Shown one piece after another: positions 8,325-16,886 of a DNA stretch of 64,000 bases. A program made the translations under genes and the position numbers. The DNA lies in assembly GCA_012103375.1 (NCBI GenBank), contig WLWX01000001.1, positions 2,522,492 to 2,586,491 of the forward strand. Reading direction: 5' to 3'. The notes under the pieces are model-generated. The model did no database searches. It was not told the DNA's origin and worked only from the letters and a program-made list of their open reading frames with translations. How positions within the stretch are numbered: position 1 is the first letter of the stretch; every line of letters starts with the position of its first letter. Source of the DNA: Paracoccaceae bacterium (GTDB taxonomy: Bacteria; Pseudomonadota; Alphaproteobacteria; Rhodobacterales; Rhodobacteraceae).

Positions 8325-9311
8325 ATGCACTATACCAAAGCAGTAACCGGCGGGATTCTGGCAAGTCTTCTTATCGCAGGCAGTGCAAGCGCGCAGGATA
8401 TCACCATGCGCCTGCACACGCTGGTGCAGGATCCGCACCCCTACAACGACATGGCCGCCTTCATGGCGGATGAGATTTCGGCCCGTACCAATGGCGCGGT
8501 TGCCATCAAGCTGTTTGATGCCGGTCAGCTGGGCAAGGACGATGCCGTGATCGGTGAAATGGGGCTGGGGACGATTGATATGATGATCTCGTCCACCAAC
8601 AACGCCGCATCGCTGGTGCCGGAGTTCCAGGCATTCTCGATCCCCTATCTGTTCACCGGCTTCGACGACCTGCTGGCGCGGGTTGGCCCCGGAACCACGG
8701 GTGAGGCTTATTATCAGGGTGTCGTCGCGGATCGGGGGCTGAACATTCACCTTCTGGCGCTTGGCGGATCTGGGTCGCGCAACATGTCGAACTCCATCGG
8801 TCCTGTGAACGAATTGGCCGACATTCAGGGGATTAAGATGCGCACGCCCCCCTCGCCCATGATTTCAAAAACATGGGAGGCTTTGGGCACCCTACCCGTC
8901 ACCGTCGCCTGGGGAGAGCTTTACGCAGGCGTTCAGACCGGCGTGGCACAGGGTCTGGAAAGCTCGATCCCAGGCAATTCCGGCTCCAAATTGTACGAGG
9001 TTGCGCCCTATCTGGCGATGACCGCGCACACGATTCAGGTCAACCATGTCTCGATCAGTGATCGGGCGTGGAACAAACTGGATGACGGTCAACAACAGAC
9101 CTTCCGCGATGTCGCGGCCGAGGCCAGCAAGCTGGGCGTCGAACGCGCGCAATTTTACGAGGCTGAGCTTGTGAAAACGCTGGAAAGCGATCACGGCGTG
9201 ACGGTCACCTACCCGGATGTCTCGGAATTTCAGGACAAGCTTGGATCGCTTCAGGATGAACTGGCCGTTGAAATGTCGCTGGAACCGGCCCTTGCGGCAT
9301 TGGCGAACTGA
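8325..9311 (+). CDS. dctP: TRAP transporter solute-binding protein (DctP family)
   Basis: This 328-residue periplasmic binding protein has an N-terminal signal peptide (MHYTKAVTGGILASLLIAGS, cleavage near SASA-QD). It contains the DctP/TAXI-like conserved stretch IQGIKMRTPPSPMISKTWEALGTLPVTVAWGELY, including the Arg that salt-bridges carboxylate substrates in this family. GAAGGGG is placed correctly before the ATG at 8325; the frame is open 39 bases further upstream, but that would place residues before the signal peptide. It feeds substrate to the DctQ-DctM membrane pair downstream. The substrate is probably an organic acid. Because dctM is interrupted, it may now lack a working channel. Confidence 0.9.
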   Translation: MHYTKAVTGGILASLLIAGSASAQDITMRLHTLVQDPHPYNDMAAFMADEISARTNGAVAIKLFDAGQLGKDDAVIGEMGLGTIDMMISSTNNAASLVPEFQAFSIPYLFTGFDDLLARVGPGTTGEAYYQGVVADRGLNIHLLALGGSGSRNMSNSIGPVNELADIQGIKMRTPPSPMISKTWEALGTLPVTVAWGELYAGVQTGVAQGLESSIPGNSGSKLYEVAPYLAMTAHTIQVNHVSISDRAWNKLDDGQQQTFRDVAAEASKLGVERAQFYEAELVKTLESDHGVTVTYPDVSEFQDKLGSLQDELAVEMSLEPALAALAN

Positions 9312-9368
9312 TAAGGAACTGCCCTTCCACCTTCGGGCCATGGGGTCCGAAGGTGGGGACAGGCCGGA

Positions 9369-9848
9369 ATGCTTCACATGCTGACACGACTGAACAACAC
9401 CTTTGAAAAAGGGGCGTCCTGGCTGTTGGCCGTGCTCTTTGCGGCCCTGATCGCGGTCGTGCTTGGCCAGGTGCTTGCGCGGAACGTGTTTCAGACGCCA
9501 CTTATCTGGAGCCTGGATCTGGCACAGTTGCTGTTTTCATGGTGCATCTTCCTTGGTGCGGGCATCGCCTATCGCAAGGGCGGCCATTACGAGGTTAACC
9601 TGTGGCCCCGCTCTGGCCCGGCGGCGTTCATCCCCCGGCTGGCGGCAATCCTGGCGGCGGCCTGTGTGGTCTATGTCCTGGTCTGGCACGGCTATTTGAT
9701 GAGTGTGATCAGCTGGACGCGTGAGAACCAGTCGCTGGGAATATCCGGGATGTGGTTCTTTCTGCCCATCCCGCTGGGTGGTGCGCAAATCGGTTTTGCT
9801 GTGCTGGAACAGGTGATGACTGCACTTGGCAAGGGCGACAAACAATGA
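9369..9848 (+). CDS. dctQ: TRAP transporter small permease subunit (DctQ)
   Basis: This 159-residue membrane protein has four predicted transmembrane stretches (starting near residues 15, 50, 88 and 125). The DctQ-typical motif WSLDLAQLLFSWCIFLGAGIAYRKGGHYEVNL occurs around residues 36-70. It partners with the large permease in sodium-coupled import. Its stop overlaps the dctM start in an ATGA arrangement at 9845-9848, indicating translational coupling. Intact, but its partner gene is disrupted 74 bases further on. Confidence 0.88.
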   Translation: MLHMLTRLNNTFEKGASWLLAVLFAALIAVVLGQVLARNVFQTPLIWSLDLAQLLFSWCIFLGAGIAYRKGGHYEVNLWPRSGPAAFIPRLAAILAAACVVYVLVWHGYLMSVISWTRENQSLGISGMWFFLPIPLGGAQIGFAVLEQVMTALGKGDKQ

Positions 9849-11359
9849 ATCCGCTGGTCCTTCTGATCGGGGGCTTTTTCGTACTGGTCGCGTTTCGTGT
9901 GAATATCGGTTTTGCGCTGATTGTGTTGAAAAACTCCGAAATCAGAGCGTCGCGGATTTCTTGCGAAAACCTATGAAGCGAAATAGTCGGAAAGCTTTGA
10001 CCACGAGACAGCGCATGGCTGCGCGTGAGCGCATGTAGGCGATTTGGGCCGACCCCCGCGCCAAAAATTTAGGATCGGGCTGCATGGAAAGAAAAATCAT
10101 CGTTCAGGCCCTAAAACGGAGTTTTTCAACACAATCCGCTGATCCTGTCATCGGTTGTTGTGTTGCTGAGTGAGGATTTGCCCCTAACCTCGGTCATCAA
10201 CCAGATGTATTCCAACATCGACAGTTTCACCCTGCTGGCGGTGCCGTTTTTCATGTTGCTGGGCCGCATCCTGAATGCAGGCTCGATCACCGCGCGCCTT
10301 CTGACGCTGTCGAACGCCTCGGTCGGGCATGTGCGGGGCGGCCTTGGGCATGTGAACGTCTTCGTCTCGATGGTGTTTGCCTCACTTTCAGGATCGGCGG
10401 CGGCGGATACGGCGTCTGTCGGTTCGATCCTGATCCCTGCGATGAAAAAGGCGGGGTATTCCCCGGCGTTTGCGGTGGCGCTGACGGCGGCATCCTCGAC
10501 CCTGGGTGTGATCATTCCGCCCTCGATCATACTGATCGTCTATGGGGCGTTTGGCGGTGTTTCCATCGGGGCGCTGTTTATGGGCGGCGTTGTGCCGGGG
10601 TTGTTCATTGGGCTGGCGATGATGGGCTATACCTATGTGATGGCGCTGCGCGAGGGCTATCCGGCCAATCCCTTCCCCGGCCTGCACGCCCTGGGCAGGG
10701 CGTTCTGGCGCGGCGGCGCGGCGATGCTGATCCCGGTCTTTGTGCTAGGCGGCGTCGTGGCGGGCCTGATGACCCCGACCGAGGCCGCCATCAGCGCCGT
10801 GATCTGGGCCCTTTGCCTGACCTTCATCATCTATCGCGATGTGCCGCTGAGGCAGTTGCCGAACCTGCTGATCCAGGCGGTTCTGGATTTTTCCGTCCCC
10901 CTGTTCACCGTGGCGGGGGCCGGCATTTTCGGCTGGCTGATCGCCTATCTTGGCGCGGCCGAGATCGTGGTGAACTTCATCACCGCCCAGACCAGCAGCC
11001 CGGTGGGGATCATGCTGCTGCTGATCGGGTTCCTGTTGCTGGTCGGCACCGTGCTCAACCCCATATCGGCGGTTCTGATTTTCCTGCCGATCATTCAGGC
11101 ACTGGGCGATATGGCGGGCATGGACCCGGTGCATATGGGCGTTCTGTCAACGATTGTCCTGTCCGTCGGACTGATCACGCCGCCCTACGGGATTTGCCTG
11201 CTGATCGCCGCGCAGATCGGCGATGTGCCACTGGGGCGCGCGATGATCGCGGTTACCCCGATCGTCGGGCTGACCATCTCCATCGCGATTCTGTCGATCT
11301 TTATCCCCGATATCATCCTTGGTCTGCCCCGGCTGGCCTTCCCAAACATCATTCCGTGA
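9845..11359 (+). pseudogene. dctM: TRAP transporter large permease (DctM), interrupted by a 218-bp element
   Basis: The gene starts at the ATG overlapping dctQ. It reads MNPLVLLIGGFFVLVAFRVN, then NIGFALI, before an inserted element at 9919-10136 introduces a stop at about 9976. After the element the same frame resumes (LILSSVVVLLSEDLPLTSV) and continues to 11359 with the rest of a normal 12-helix DctM, including FFMLLGRILNAG and SGSAAADTASVGSILIP. Removing the element and one copy of the 4-base duplication restores a continuous frame of about 430 residues. A GTG at 10160 could restart translation, but no ribosome site is visible and the first helix would be lost. The transporter is therefore probably inactive. 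Confidence 0.93.
9919..10136 (+). mobile_element. 218-bp MITE-like element, copy 1 (in dctM)
   Basis: Non-coding element bounded by perfect 20-bp terminal inverted repeats GATTGTGTTGAAAAACTCCG. It is flanked by the 4-base direct duplication CGCT (9915-9918 and 10137-10140). By base-by-base reading it is the exact reverse complement of the copy at 14894-15111. No transposase is encoded, so it must have been mobilised in trans by a related autonomous element not present in this window. The longest internal frame, about 21 codons, does not look like a real protein. Confidence 0.92.
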
Positions 11360-11377
11360 AGCAGGAGAGCGAGAAAA

Positions 11378-12313
11378 ATGGCTCATATCAAACCGACCGG
11401 CAGTTTCGTGGCACTGGTCACGCCGATGAACGACGATGGCAGCATCGACTATGAAGGGTTCCGCGACCTGCTGGGGTTTCACAAGGAAAACGGCACCCGC
11501 GCAGTTCTGATCATGGGCTCAACCGGCGAGGTTTCGATGCTGGCCCCTGATGAAAAGCGCAAGATCATCTCGGAAACGGTGAAAATGCGCCCGGATGGCA
11601 TTCAGATGTATTACGGCTGTTCGGGCAACAACACCCAAAGCGCGATTGAGCTGGTGCAATATGCCGAAGGCGAAGGCGCAGATGGCGCGATTGTCGCCGC
11701 CCCATCCTATATCTGTGCGCCCGGCGACGATATTGTGGAGTATGTCGAAGAGATCTGCGATTCCACCGACATGGGCATCGGTTTTTACAACAATCCGCCC
11801 CGCGTCAGCACCGATCTGCACTGGGATCATATGCTGCGGCTGGCCAAACATCCCAATATGGTCGTGTTGAAGGAAAGCACCACGCGCGTCGGACAAGTCG
11901 CCCAGATGTGCGCCGCCAAACCGGACCTGTCGATCATGTGCTGCTGTTCGCCCAACCTTGGGCTGGTGGTGCCGACCATGTCGCTGGGCGGGCATGGCAC
12001 GGCCAATATGACCGGCAACATCATCCCGCGCGAATTCGCCGTCATCTCGAAACCATGGGAGGACGACGGCGATGCCAGAAATTTCAGCAATGCCTATCTG
12101 CGCAATCTGGACATGCTGCATTTCGCCTATTCAGCGGTCAATCCCGTCGCCATCAAGACGCTGATGCGCGCCGTGGGTCTGCCATCCGGGCCGATGCGCA
12201 AACCCCTGAAACCCCTAGACGAAGCGGGGCTGCGCCGGGGGCTGGATATCGTGGCAAGGCTGGATCTGGACCAAAGCTATGGCTATAAGCTGAACACCGA
12301 TATGACGGCCTGA
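11378..12313 (+). CDS. Dihydrodipicolinate synthase (DapA)/N-acetylneuraminate lyase family aldolase
   Basis: This 311-residue class I aldolase is a TIM barrel. The substrate-carboxylate motif is GSTGE (47-51), the catalytic tyrosine is in IGFYNNPPR (Y137) and the Schiff-base lysine in VVLKEST (K165). In DapA this chemistry condenses pyruvate with aspartate semialdehyde. Here it sits in a TRAP/SDR/tautomerase cluster away from lysine genes, so it probably acts as a pyruvate-dependent lyase or keto-acid dehydratase in catabolism. The ribosome site AGGAGAG precedes the ATG. Only 18 bases separate it from the dctM stop, indicating an operon. Confidence 0.85.
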   Translation: MAHIKPTGSFVALVTPMNDDGSIDYEGFRDLLGFHKENGTRAVLIMGSTGEVSMLAPDEKRKIISETVKMRPDGIQMYYGCSGNNTQSAIELVQYAEGEGADGAIVAAPSYICAPGDDIVEYVEEICDSTDMGIGFYNNPPRVSTDLHWDHMLRLAKHPNMVVLKESTTRVGQVAQMCAAKPDLSIMCCCSPNLGLVVPTMSLGGHGTANMTGNIIPREFAVISKPWEDDGDARNFSNAYLRNLDMLHFAYSAVNPVAIKTLMRAVGLPSGPMRKPLKPLDEAGLRRGLDIVARLDLDQSYGYKLNTDMTA

Positions 12314-12315
12314 TC

Positions 12316-13080
12316 GTGGCCCGTGTCACGCTGATCACCGGCGCGTCCAGCGGCATCGGGGCCGCAACCGCGCGCCGCATTTCGGCGCCGGGCGAAAGCC
12401 TCGTTATCTCGGCCCGTGGCGGCAAAGCGGGTGAGAAGGTGGCAGCGCTTGAGGGTGTCGCCGATGACTGCCGCGCCGCCGGGGCCGAGGTTCTGGTGTT
12501 GCGCGCCGATCTGTCAGAACCCGGCGCGGCGCGCGATCTGGCGCGGCAGGCCATCGCGCATTTTGGCGCGCTGGATCGCTTCGTTTCCAACGCAGGTTTT
12601 GCGCTGGCAGGCACGACCGCGGACACAACGCCCGCAGATTATGCCCACGCGCATCAGGTGATCTTCAATGCCTTCGTCGACTTGACGACCGAGGCGTTGC
12701 CAAGCCTAAGCACCTCGCCCAGCGGACGTATTGTCGCGGTCAGCTCTTTCGTCACCGATCAGGCACCGGGCGGGCGCCTGTTCCCAAGCACCGCCGCCGC
12801 CAAGGGTGCGATGGAAGCACTGTCGCGCACGATGGCCGTCGACCTGGCCCCCAAGGGCATCACAGTCAATTGCGTGGCACCCGGGTTTACCGAAAAAGAA
12901 AGCGCCGGACACTCGGCCCTGTCCGGTTCCGCGTGGGAGGCCGCCGCCGCAATGACCCCCAACCGCCGCCTTGCCAAACCCCAGGACATCGCCGCTGCGA
13001 TTGCATTCTTCCTTGGCGACGAGGCTGCGCATATCACCGGCCAGACGCTTCGGGTTGACGGTGGCCTCTCTCTCATCTGA
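12316..13080 (+). CDS. Short-chain dehydrogenase/reductase family protein with altered active site
   Basis: This 254-residue Rossmann protein starts with GTG 2 bases after the aldolase stop. The cofactor loop TGASSGIGAATA (8-19) and SNAGFA (91-96) are normal. The catalytic serine region VSSF (142-145) and the lysine in STAAAKGAME (K163) are present. The position four residues before the lysine, normally the catalytic tyrosine, is threonine (T159). Activity as a standard SDR oxidoreductase is therefore doubtful; it might use another residue or have a non-redox role. The C-terminal GQTLRVDGGLSLI is typical of FabG-like proteins. It is probably translationally coupled to its neighbours. Confidence 0.85.
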   Translation: MARVTLITGASSGIGAATARRISAPGESLVISARGGKAGEKVAALEGVADDCRAAGAEVLVLRADLSEPGAARDLARQAIAHFGALDRFVSNAGFALAGTTADTTPADYAHAHQVIFNAFVDLTTEALPSLSTSPSGRIVAVSSFVTDQAPGGRLFPSTAAAKGAMEALSRTMAVDLAPKGITVNCVAPGFTEKESAGHSALSGSAWEAAAAMTPNRRLAKPQDIAAAIAFFLGDEAAHITGQTLRVDGGLSLI

Positions 13081-13092
13081 AAGGAAATCTCC

Positions 13093-13299
13093 ATGCCTAT
13101 CGTTCGTGTCACCATGGCCGAAGGCCGCTCTGCCAGCCAGAAGGCCGCATTTGCGCGCGAGGTGACGGACAGCCTTGTGCGTCATTGCGGTGCCCATGCC
13201 GAACATGTCTATGTTCTGTTCGATGACGTGCCTCCCGATGAATGGCTGGTCGGCGGTGAAACCATAACCGAGCGCAAGCGCAAGCGCGGGGAAAGCTGA
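13093..13299 (+). CDS. 4-oxalocrotonate tautomerase family protein
   Basis: This 68-residue protein begins Met-Pro, exposing the catalytic N-terminal proline after Met removal (PIVRVTMAEGRSASQKAAF). Tautomerase superfamily members isomerise unsaturated keto acids such as 2-hydroxymuconate. Length and N-terminal pattern fit the small hexameric 4-OT type. It lies 12 bases after the SDR and 4 before the molybdopterin oxidoreductase gene, so it is in the same operon. Its presence suggests that an enol/keto acid intermediate occurs in the pathway. Confidence 0.85.
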   Translation: MPIVRVTMAEGRSASQKAAFAREVTDSLVRHCGAHAEHVYVLFDDVPPDEWLVGGETITERKRKRGES

Positions 13300-13303
13300 A
13301 CCA

Positions 13304-15743
13304 ATGCCCAAACGCCCCGTCAGTCTGACCCACTGGGGCGCGTTCGAGGCCGAGGTTAAAGACGGCGTTCTGCTTCGGGCTCTGCCCTGGGCCGACAGTG
13401 ACGCAGACGCCTGCATGATCGGTGCGATCCCCGAGCTGGTGTATTCCGACACCCGGGTCCGGCATCCCCATGTGCGCGAAAGCTGGCTGAAGCACGGCCA
13501 CCGGGCGGGCGGATCGGGCCGCGGGACTGAACCGATGGTGCCCGTGTCCTGGGATACCGCGCTCGATCTGGTTGCTGCGGACATCGCGCGCGTGCGCGAC
13601 ACTTATGGTCACACCGCACTGTTCGCAGGGTCTTACGGCTGGTCAAGCGCAGGCCGCTTTCACCACGCAAGGTCACAGATCCGACGGTTCTATGGGGCCG
13701 TGGGCGGGTTCACCGACCAGACCGGCAATTACAGCTGGGGGGCCGCACAGATCATTCTGCAACATGTTCTGGGCAGTGCCGAGGCTGTCAGCGGCGCGGC
13801 CACCAGTTGGGAGTCGATCTGCGAAAACACGGATACCTTCGTCGCATTCGGCGGGCTGAACCCGAAGAACTGGCATGTCACCTCGGGCGGGGCCGGGCAC
13901 CATCACATGCCCGATCACGTGCGCCGCGCGGCCCGGAATGTCACCCATTTCGTGGTGGTCAGCCCCAGCAGGGATGACATCCCCGATGGTAGTGAGGCAG
14001 ACTGGATCGCAACACGCCCCGGCGCGGACACAGCCATCATTCTGGCGCTGACCCAGGCGATGGTCGCACGCGGACGCGCCGATCTGGGGTTTCTGGGGCG
14101 TTATTGCACCGGCGCGGACCAGTTGCTGGACTATCTCGATGGGCGCAATGACGGGCAGCCAAAGACACTCGAATGGGCCGCCGCGCTGGCCGATGTACCG
14201 CTAAAGCAGCTTCAGGCGCTGGCGGACCGGATTGCCAAGGGCCGGGTGATGCTGACCGCGACATGGTCGCTGCAACGCGCGCAACATGGCGAGATGACGT
14301 ATTGGTCGCTGATCGCACTCGCCTGCGTGTTGGGACAGATCGGCCTGCCCGGCGGTGGCTTCGGCTTCGGCTATGGCTCTTTGAATGCAGTGGGGCATGG
14401 GGCAACCAAAGGGCTGGTGCCGCAATTGCCGGGGCTGGGCAATGCAAACGGCACCGCGATCCCGGTCGCGCGGCTGGCCGATATGCTGGAGCATCCCAAC
14501 ACCCAGATTCCGTTCAATGGGGAAATGGTGCAGCTGCCCGAAGTGAAGCTGATCCATTGGGCGGGCGGCAACCCGTTTCACCATGCGCAGGATCTGTTCC
14601 GTCTTGAAAAGCTCTGGCAGCGCCCCGAAACCATTATCGTTAATGAGCAATTCTGGACCGCAACCGCCCGGCGCGCCGATATCGTTCTGCCCGCAACCAC
14701 CAGTGTTGAGCGTAACGACATCGGCGGTACCTCGCGCGATCCGCATGTCTTTTTCATGCCCCAACTGATCGCCCCCGTTGGCCAGGCAAAGTCGGATTAC
14801 GCGATCTTCACGGGTCTCGCCCAGCGGCTGGGCCACGATGACGCCTATACGCAAGGGCTGGACGAAGACGCTTGGTTGCAAACCCTGTGGGCCGATTGTG
14901 TTGAAAAACTCCGTTTTAGGGCCTGAACGATGATTTTTCTTTCCATGCAGCCCGATCCTAAATTTTTGGCGCGGGGGTCGGCCCAAATCGCCTACATGCG
15001 CTCACGCGCAGCCATGCGCTGTCTCGTGGTCAAAGCTTTCCGACTATTTCGCTTCATAGGTTTTCGCAAGAAATCCGCGACGCTCTGATTTCGGAGTTTT
15101 TCAACACAATCGGCCCAAAGCAGCGATGCCGCCGCGCGATTGGGCATTGATGCGCCTGATTTTGATACCCTACGCGCCATGAACGTCTGGTCTGTTCCGC
15201 GCCCGGATCACCCTGAAATCCTGCTGGCGCAATATCGCGAGGCCCCGTCGCGCCACCCGCTGAACACGGCCTCCGGCAGGATCGAGCTTTATTGCGAACG
15301 CATCGCGTCCTATGGGCTGCCGGATGTCCCGCCCCACCCGGCGTGGTCCGCGCGCGGCGAATGGACCGGTGATGCGGCGGCGGGAACTTACGCGCTTCTG
15401 ACGCCTCAACCCCAGGAATACCTGCACAGCCAATTGGCACAGACAGGTCTGGCCCGCCCGGCCGAGGTGGTGATGAACGCCGACGATGCAAGCGCCGCAG
15501 GGTTGCAGGACGGTGATCAGGTCCAGGTCTCCTCACCCCGGGGGGGGCTGCAAGGCCGTCGTGCGATTGACGCAGGGCTGTCGCAGCGGCGTGGTCTGCA
15601 TGGCAACCGGCCCGTGGTTTCAGGGCGGCGCAGGCATGGACGCCGCCGGGAACCCAAACGCGCTGACCTCGGACATGCCAACCTCAACCCTGTCACAGGG
15701 GTCGGCGGCGCAATCCTGCCTGGTGACAATCGCGAAACTTTAA
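13304..15743 (+). pseudogene. Molybdopterin-dependent oxidoreductase (BisC/TorA/DMSO reductase type), doubly disrupted
   Basis: The intact part begins MPKRPVSLTHWGAFEAEVKD, and SYGWSSAGRFHHARSQIRRF carries the serine ligand region of DMSO-reductase-type enzymes. There is no N-terminal Fe-S cysteine cluster and no Tat signal, so it would be cytosolic and BisC-like. Lesion 1 is the 218-bp element at 14894-15111 after the residues LQTLWA; the frame resumes at QSSDAAARLGIDAPDF. Lesion 2 is a run of eight Gs (15540-15547) in the molybdopterin-binding C-terminus, with one base too many. Before it the frame reads GDQVQVSSPRGG; after removing one G it continues CKAVVRLTQGCRSGVV and GPWFQGGAG to a stop at 15741. 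An IS630-type insertion supplies the last base of that stop codon. Confidence 0.92.
14894..15111 (-). mobile_element. 218-bp MITE-like element, copy 2 (in Mo-oxidoreductase gene)
   Basis: It has the same perfect 20-bp terminal repeats as copy 1, in opposite orientation. The 4-base target duplication is GGCC (14890-14893 and 15112-15115). The internal sequence is identical to the reverse complement of 9919-10136 over all 218 positions by reading. Excision together with one GGCC restores the oxidoreductase reading frame across the site. Identity between copies implies recent movement or gene conversion. Confidence 0.92.
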
Positions 15744-15823
15744 AGCGTTTCGGCTTGAACCTGAATCGCGAGGGATTCCCTTGAGACCTGATCTGTGATT
15801 CATCCTGTTTGGGAGGATGGATC

Positions 15824-16210
15824 ATGTCAGCACCTTTGCCATCTGCGCTTCGGATACGGTTTCAGAGATACATTGAAGAAGGGTTGAGCGGGCGCGCGGC
15901 GGCGTTGCGGTTGAAGCTGTCGCCTGCCACAGGCGCGCGGTGGGCGCGTCAGGTGAGGATGAAGGGTCATGCGGAACCTGCCCGGCAGGGACCGCCGCGC
16001 GGCAAGGGAAAGCTGGCTCCGCATCGGGAATTCTTTGAGGAGTTGATCGCACAAGACCCTGACATCACGCTCTTTGAGTTGCGTAATGCGCTGGCCGATG
16101 CAGAGGGTGTGCGGGTGCATCACTCCTCCATCGCCAACCTTCTGTCCCGGCTCGGCTTCACGTACAAAAAAAGTCGCTGGTCGCAACCGAGCGCCGCCGC
16201 GCCAAGGTAA
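15824..16210 (+). CDS. IS630 transposase, N-terminal frame (orfA)
   Basis: The ATG at 15824 follows GGGAGGA. It encodes a helix-turn-helix DNA-binding part (IEEGLSGRAAALRLKLSPAT and HHSSIANLLSRLGFTYKKS) that recognises the element ends. The frame ends at 16210, but a run of seven As (16166-16172) just after FTY allows a -1 shift into the catalytic frame. This is a common way for IS630 elements to make the full transposase. Without the shift the product is a 128-residue protein lacking the DDE centre. Confidence 0.85.
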   Translation: MSAPLPSALRIRFQRYIEEGLSGRAAALRLKLSPATGARWARQVRMKGHAEPARQGPPRGKGKLAPHREFFEELIAQDPDITLFELRNALADAEGVRVHHSSIANLLSRLGFTYKKSRWSQPSAAAPR

Positions 16211-16782
16211 GGCAGCAACGGGCCGACTGGTTCAGATACCGCTCGCCAGCCATTGCGACCTTTCCTGAGCGCGTTGTCTTTATTGACGAAACCGCAGTGA
16301 AGACAAACCTCACGCGCCTACGCGGCAGAGCCAAGCGCGGTAAGCGCCTGACGATGGATGCGCCCTTCGGAAGCTGGGGAACCCAAACCTTGATCGCGGG
16401 CCTGACCCAAGGCGCGCTGATCGCACCTTGGGTCATCAAGGGAGCGATAGATGGCCCCGCCTTCGCGGCCTACATCCGCGAAGTGCTGGTCCCCGAGATC
16501 AACCCCGGCACTGTCGTCATTCTCGACAACCTGGCAACCCACCGGAATAAGGAGGCGACGCAGGCTTTACGCAATCACGGCTGCTGGTTCCTTTACCTGC
16601 CACCGTACTCGCCCGACCTGAATCCCATCGAGCAGGCCTTCTCTAAACTGAAAGCCCATTTGCGACGGATCGGGGTCAGGTCCTTTACCCAGGTCTTCGA
16701 AGCAATCGGAGCAATCTGCGATCTCTACGACCCAGTAGAATGCTGGAACTACTTTAAGGCCGCCGGATATGTCTCAGGTTAA
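16171..16782 (+). CDS. IS630 transposase, catalytic DDE frame (orfB)
   Basis: This frame is entered from orfA by a -1 shift at the A7 run and has no convincing start of its own. It reads LVATERRRAKVRQQRADWF and then carries all three catalytic acids: FIDETAV (first Asp), VVILDNLATHRN (second Asp) and PPYSPDLNPIEQAFSKLK (Glu), the hallmark of IS630. It ends 13 bases before the right terminal end. The full fused transposase would be about 320 residues. Confidence 0.88.
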   Translation, partial: KSLVATERRRAKVRQQRADWFRYRSPAIATFPERVVFIDETAVKTNLTRLRGRAKRGKRLTMDAPFGSWGTQTLIAGLTQGALIAPWVIKGAIDGPAFAAYIREVLVPEINPGTVVILDNLATHRNKEATQALRNHGCWFLYLPPYSPDLNPIEQAFSKLKAHLRRIGVRSFTQVFEAIGAICDLYDPVECWNYFKAAGYVSG

Positions 16783-16886
16783 TGTCGAAACGCTTTAGCG
16801 GTTTCCTAATGGAAATCCTTGTGTTAGCTTTCAAAGCTGAGGCTGGGCTCTAAGACCCGGTGATAGAGGCAGAATAGGCGGGCGTC

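Larger units (their letters stand above)
15743..16795 (+). mobile_element. IS630-family insertion sequence, copy 1 (complete)
   Basis: A 1053-bp element flanked by TA (15741-15742 and 16796-16797), the signature target of IS630/Tc1-mariner elements. The imperfect terminal repeats start AAGCGTTTCG on both ends, followed after five variable bases by AACCTGA. It contains two overlapping transposase frames. The insertion fell inside the stop codon of the Mo-oxidoreductase gene. The original context reads CTT-TAG-CGG, and the element changes the stop to TAA without altering the protein. A second copy begins at 63026 in the same orientation. Confidence 0.93.

Noticed and set aside
9980-10040. Small ORF (about 21 codons) inside the 218-bp element
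   Set aside because: No ribosome site or homology, and it is basic and low complexity. The element is better seen as non-coding.
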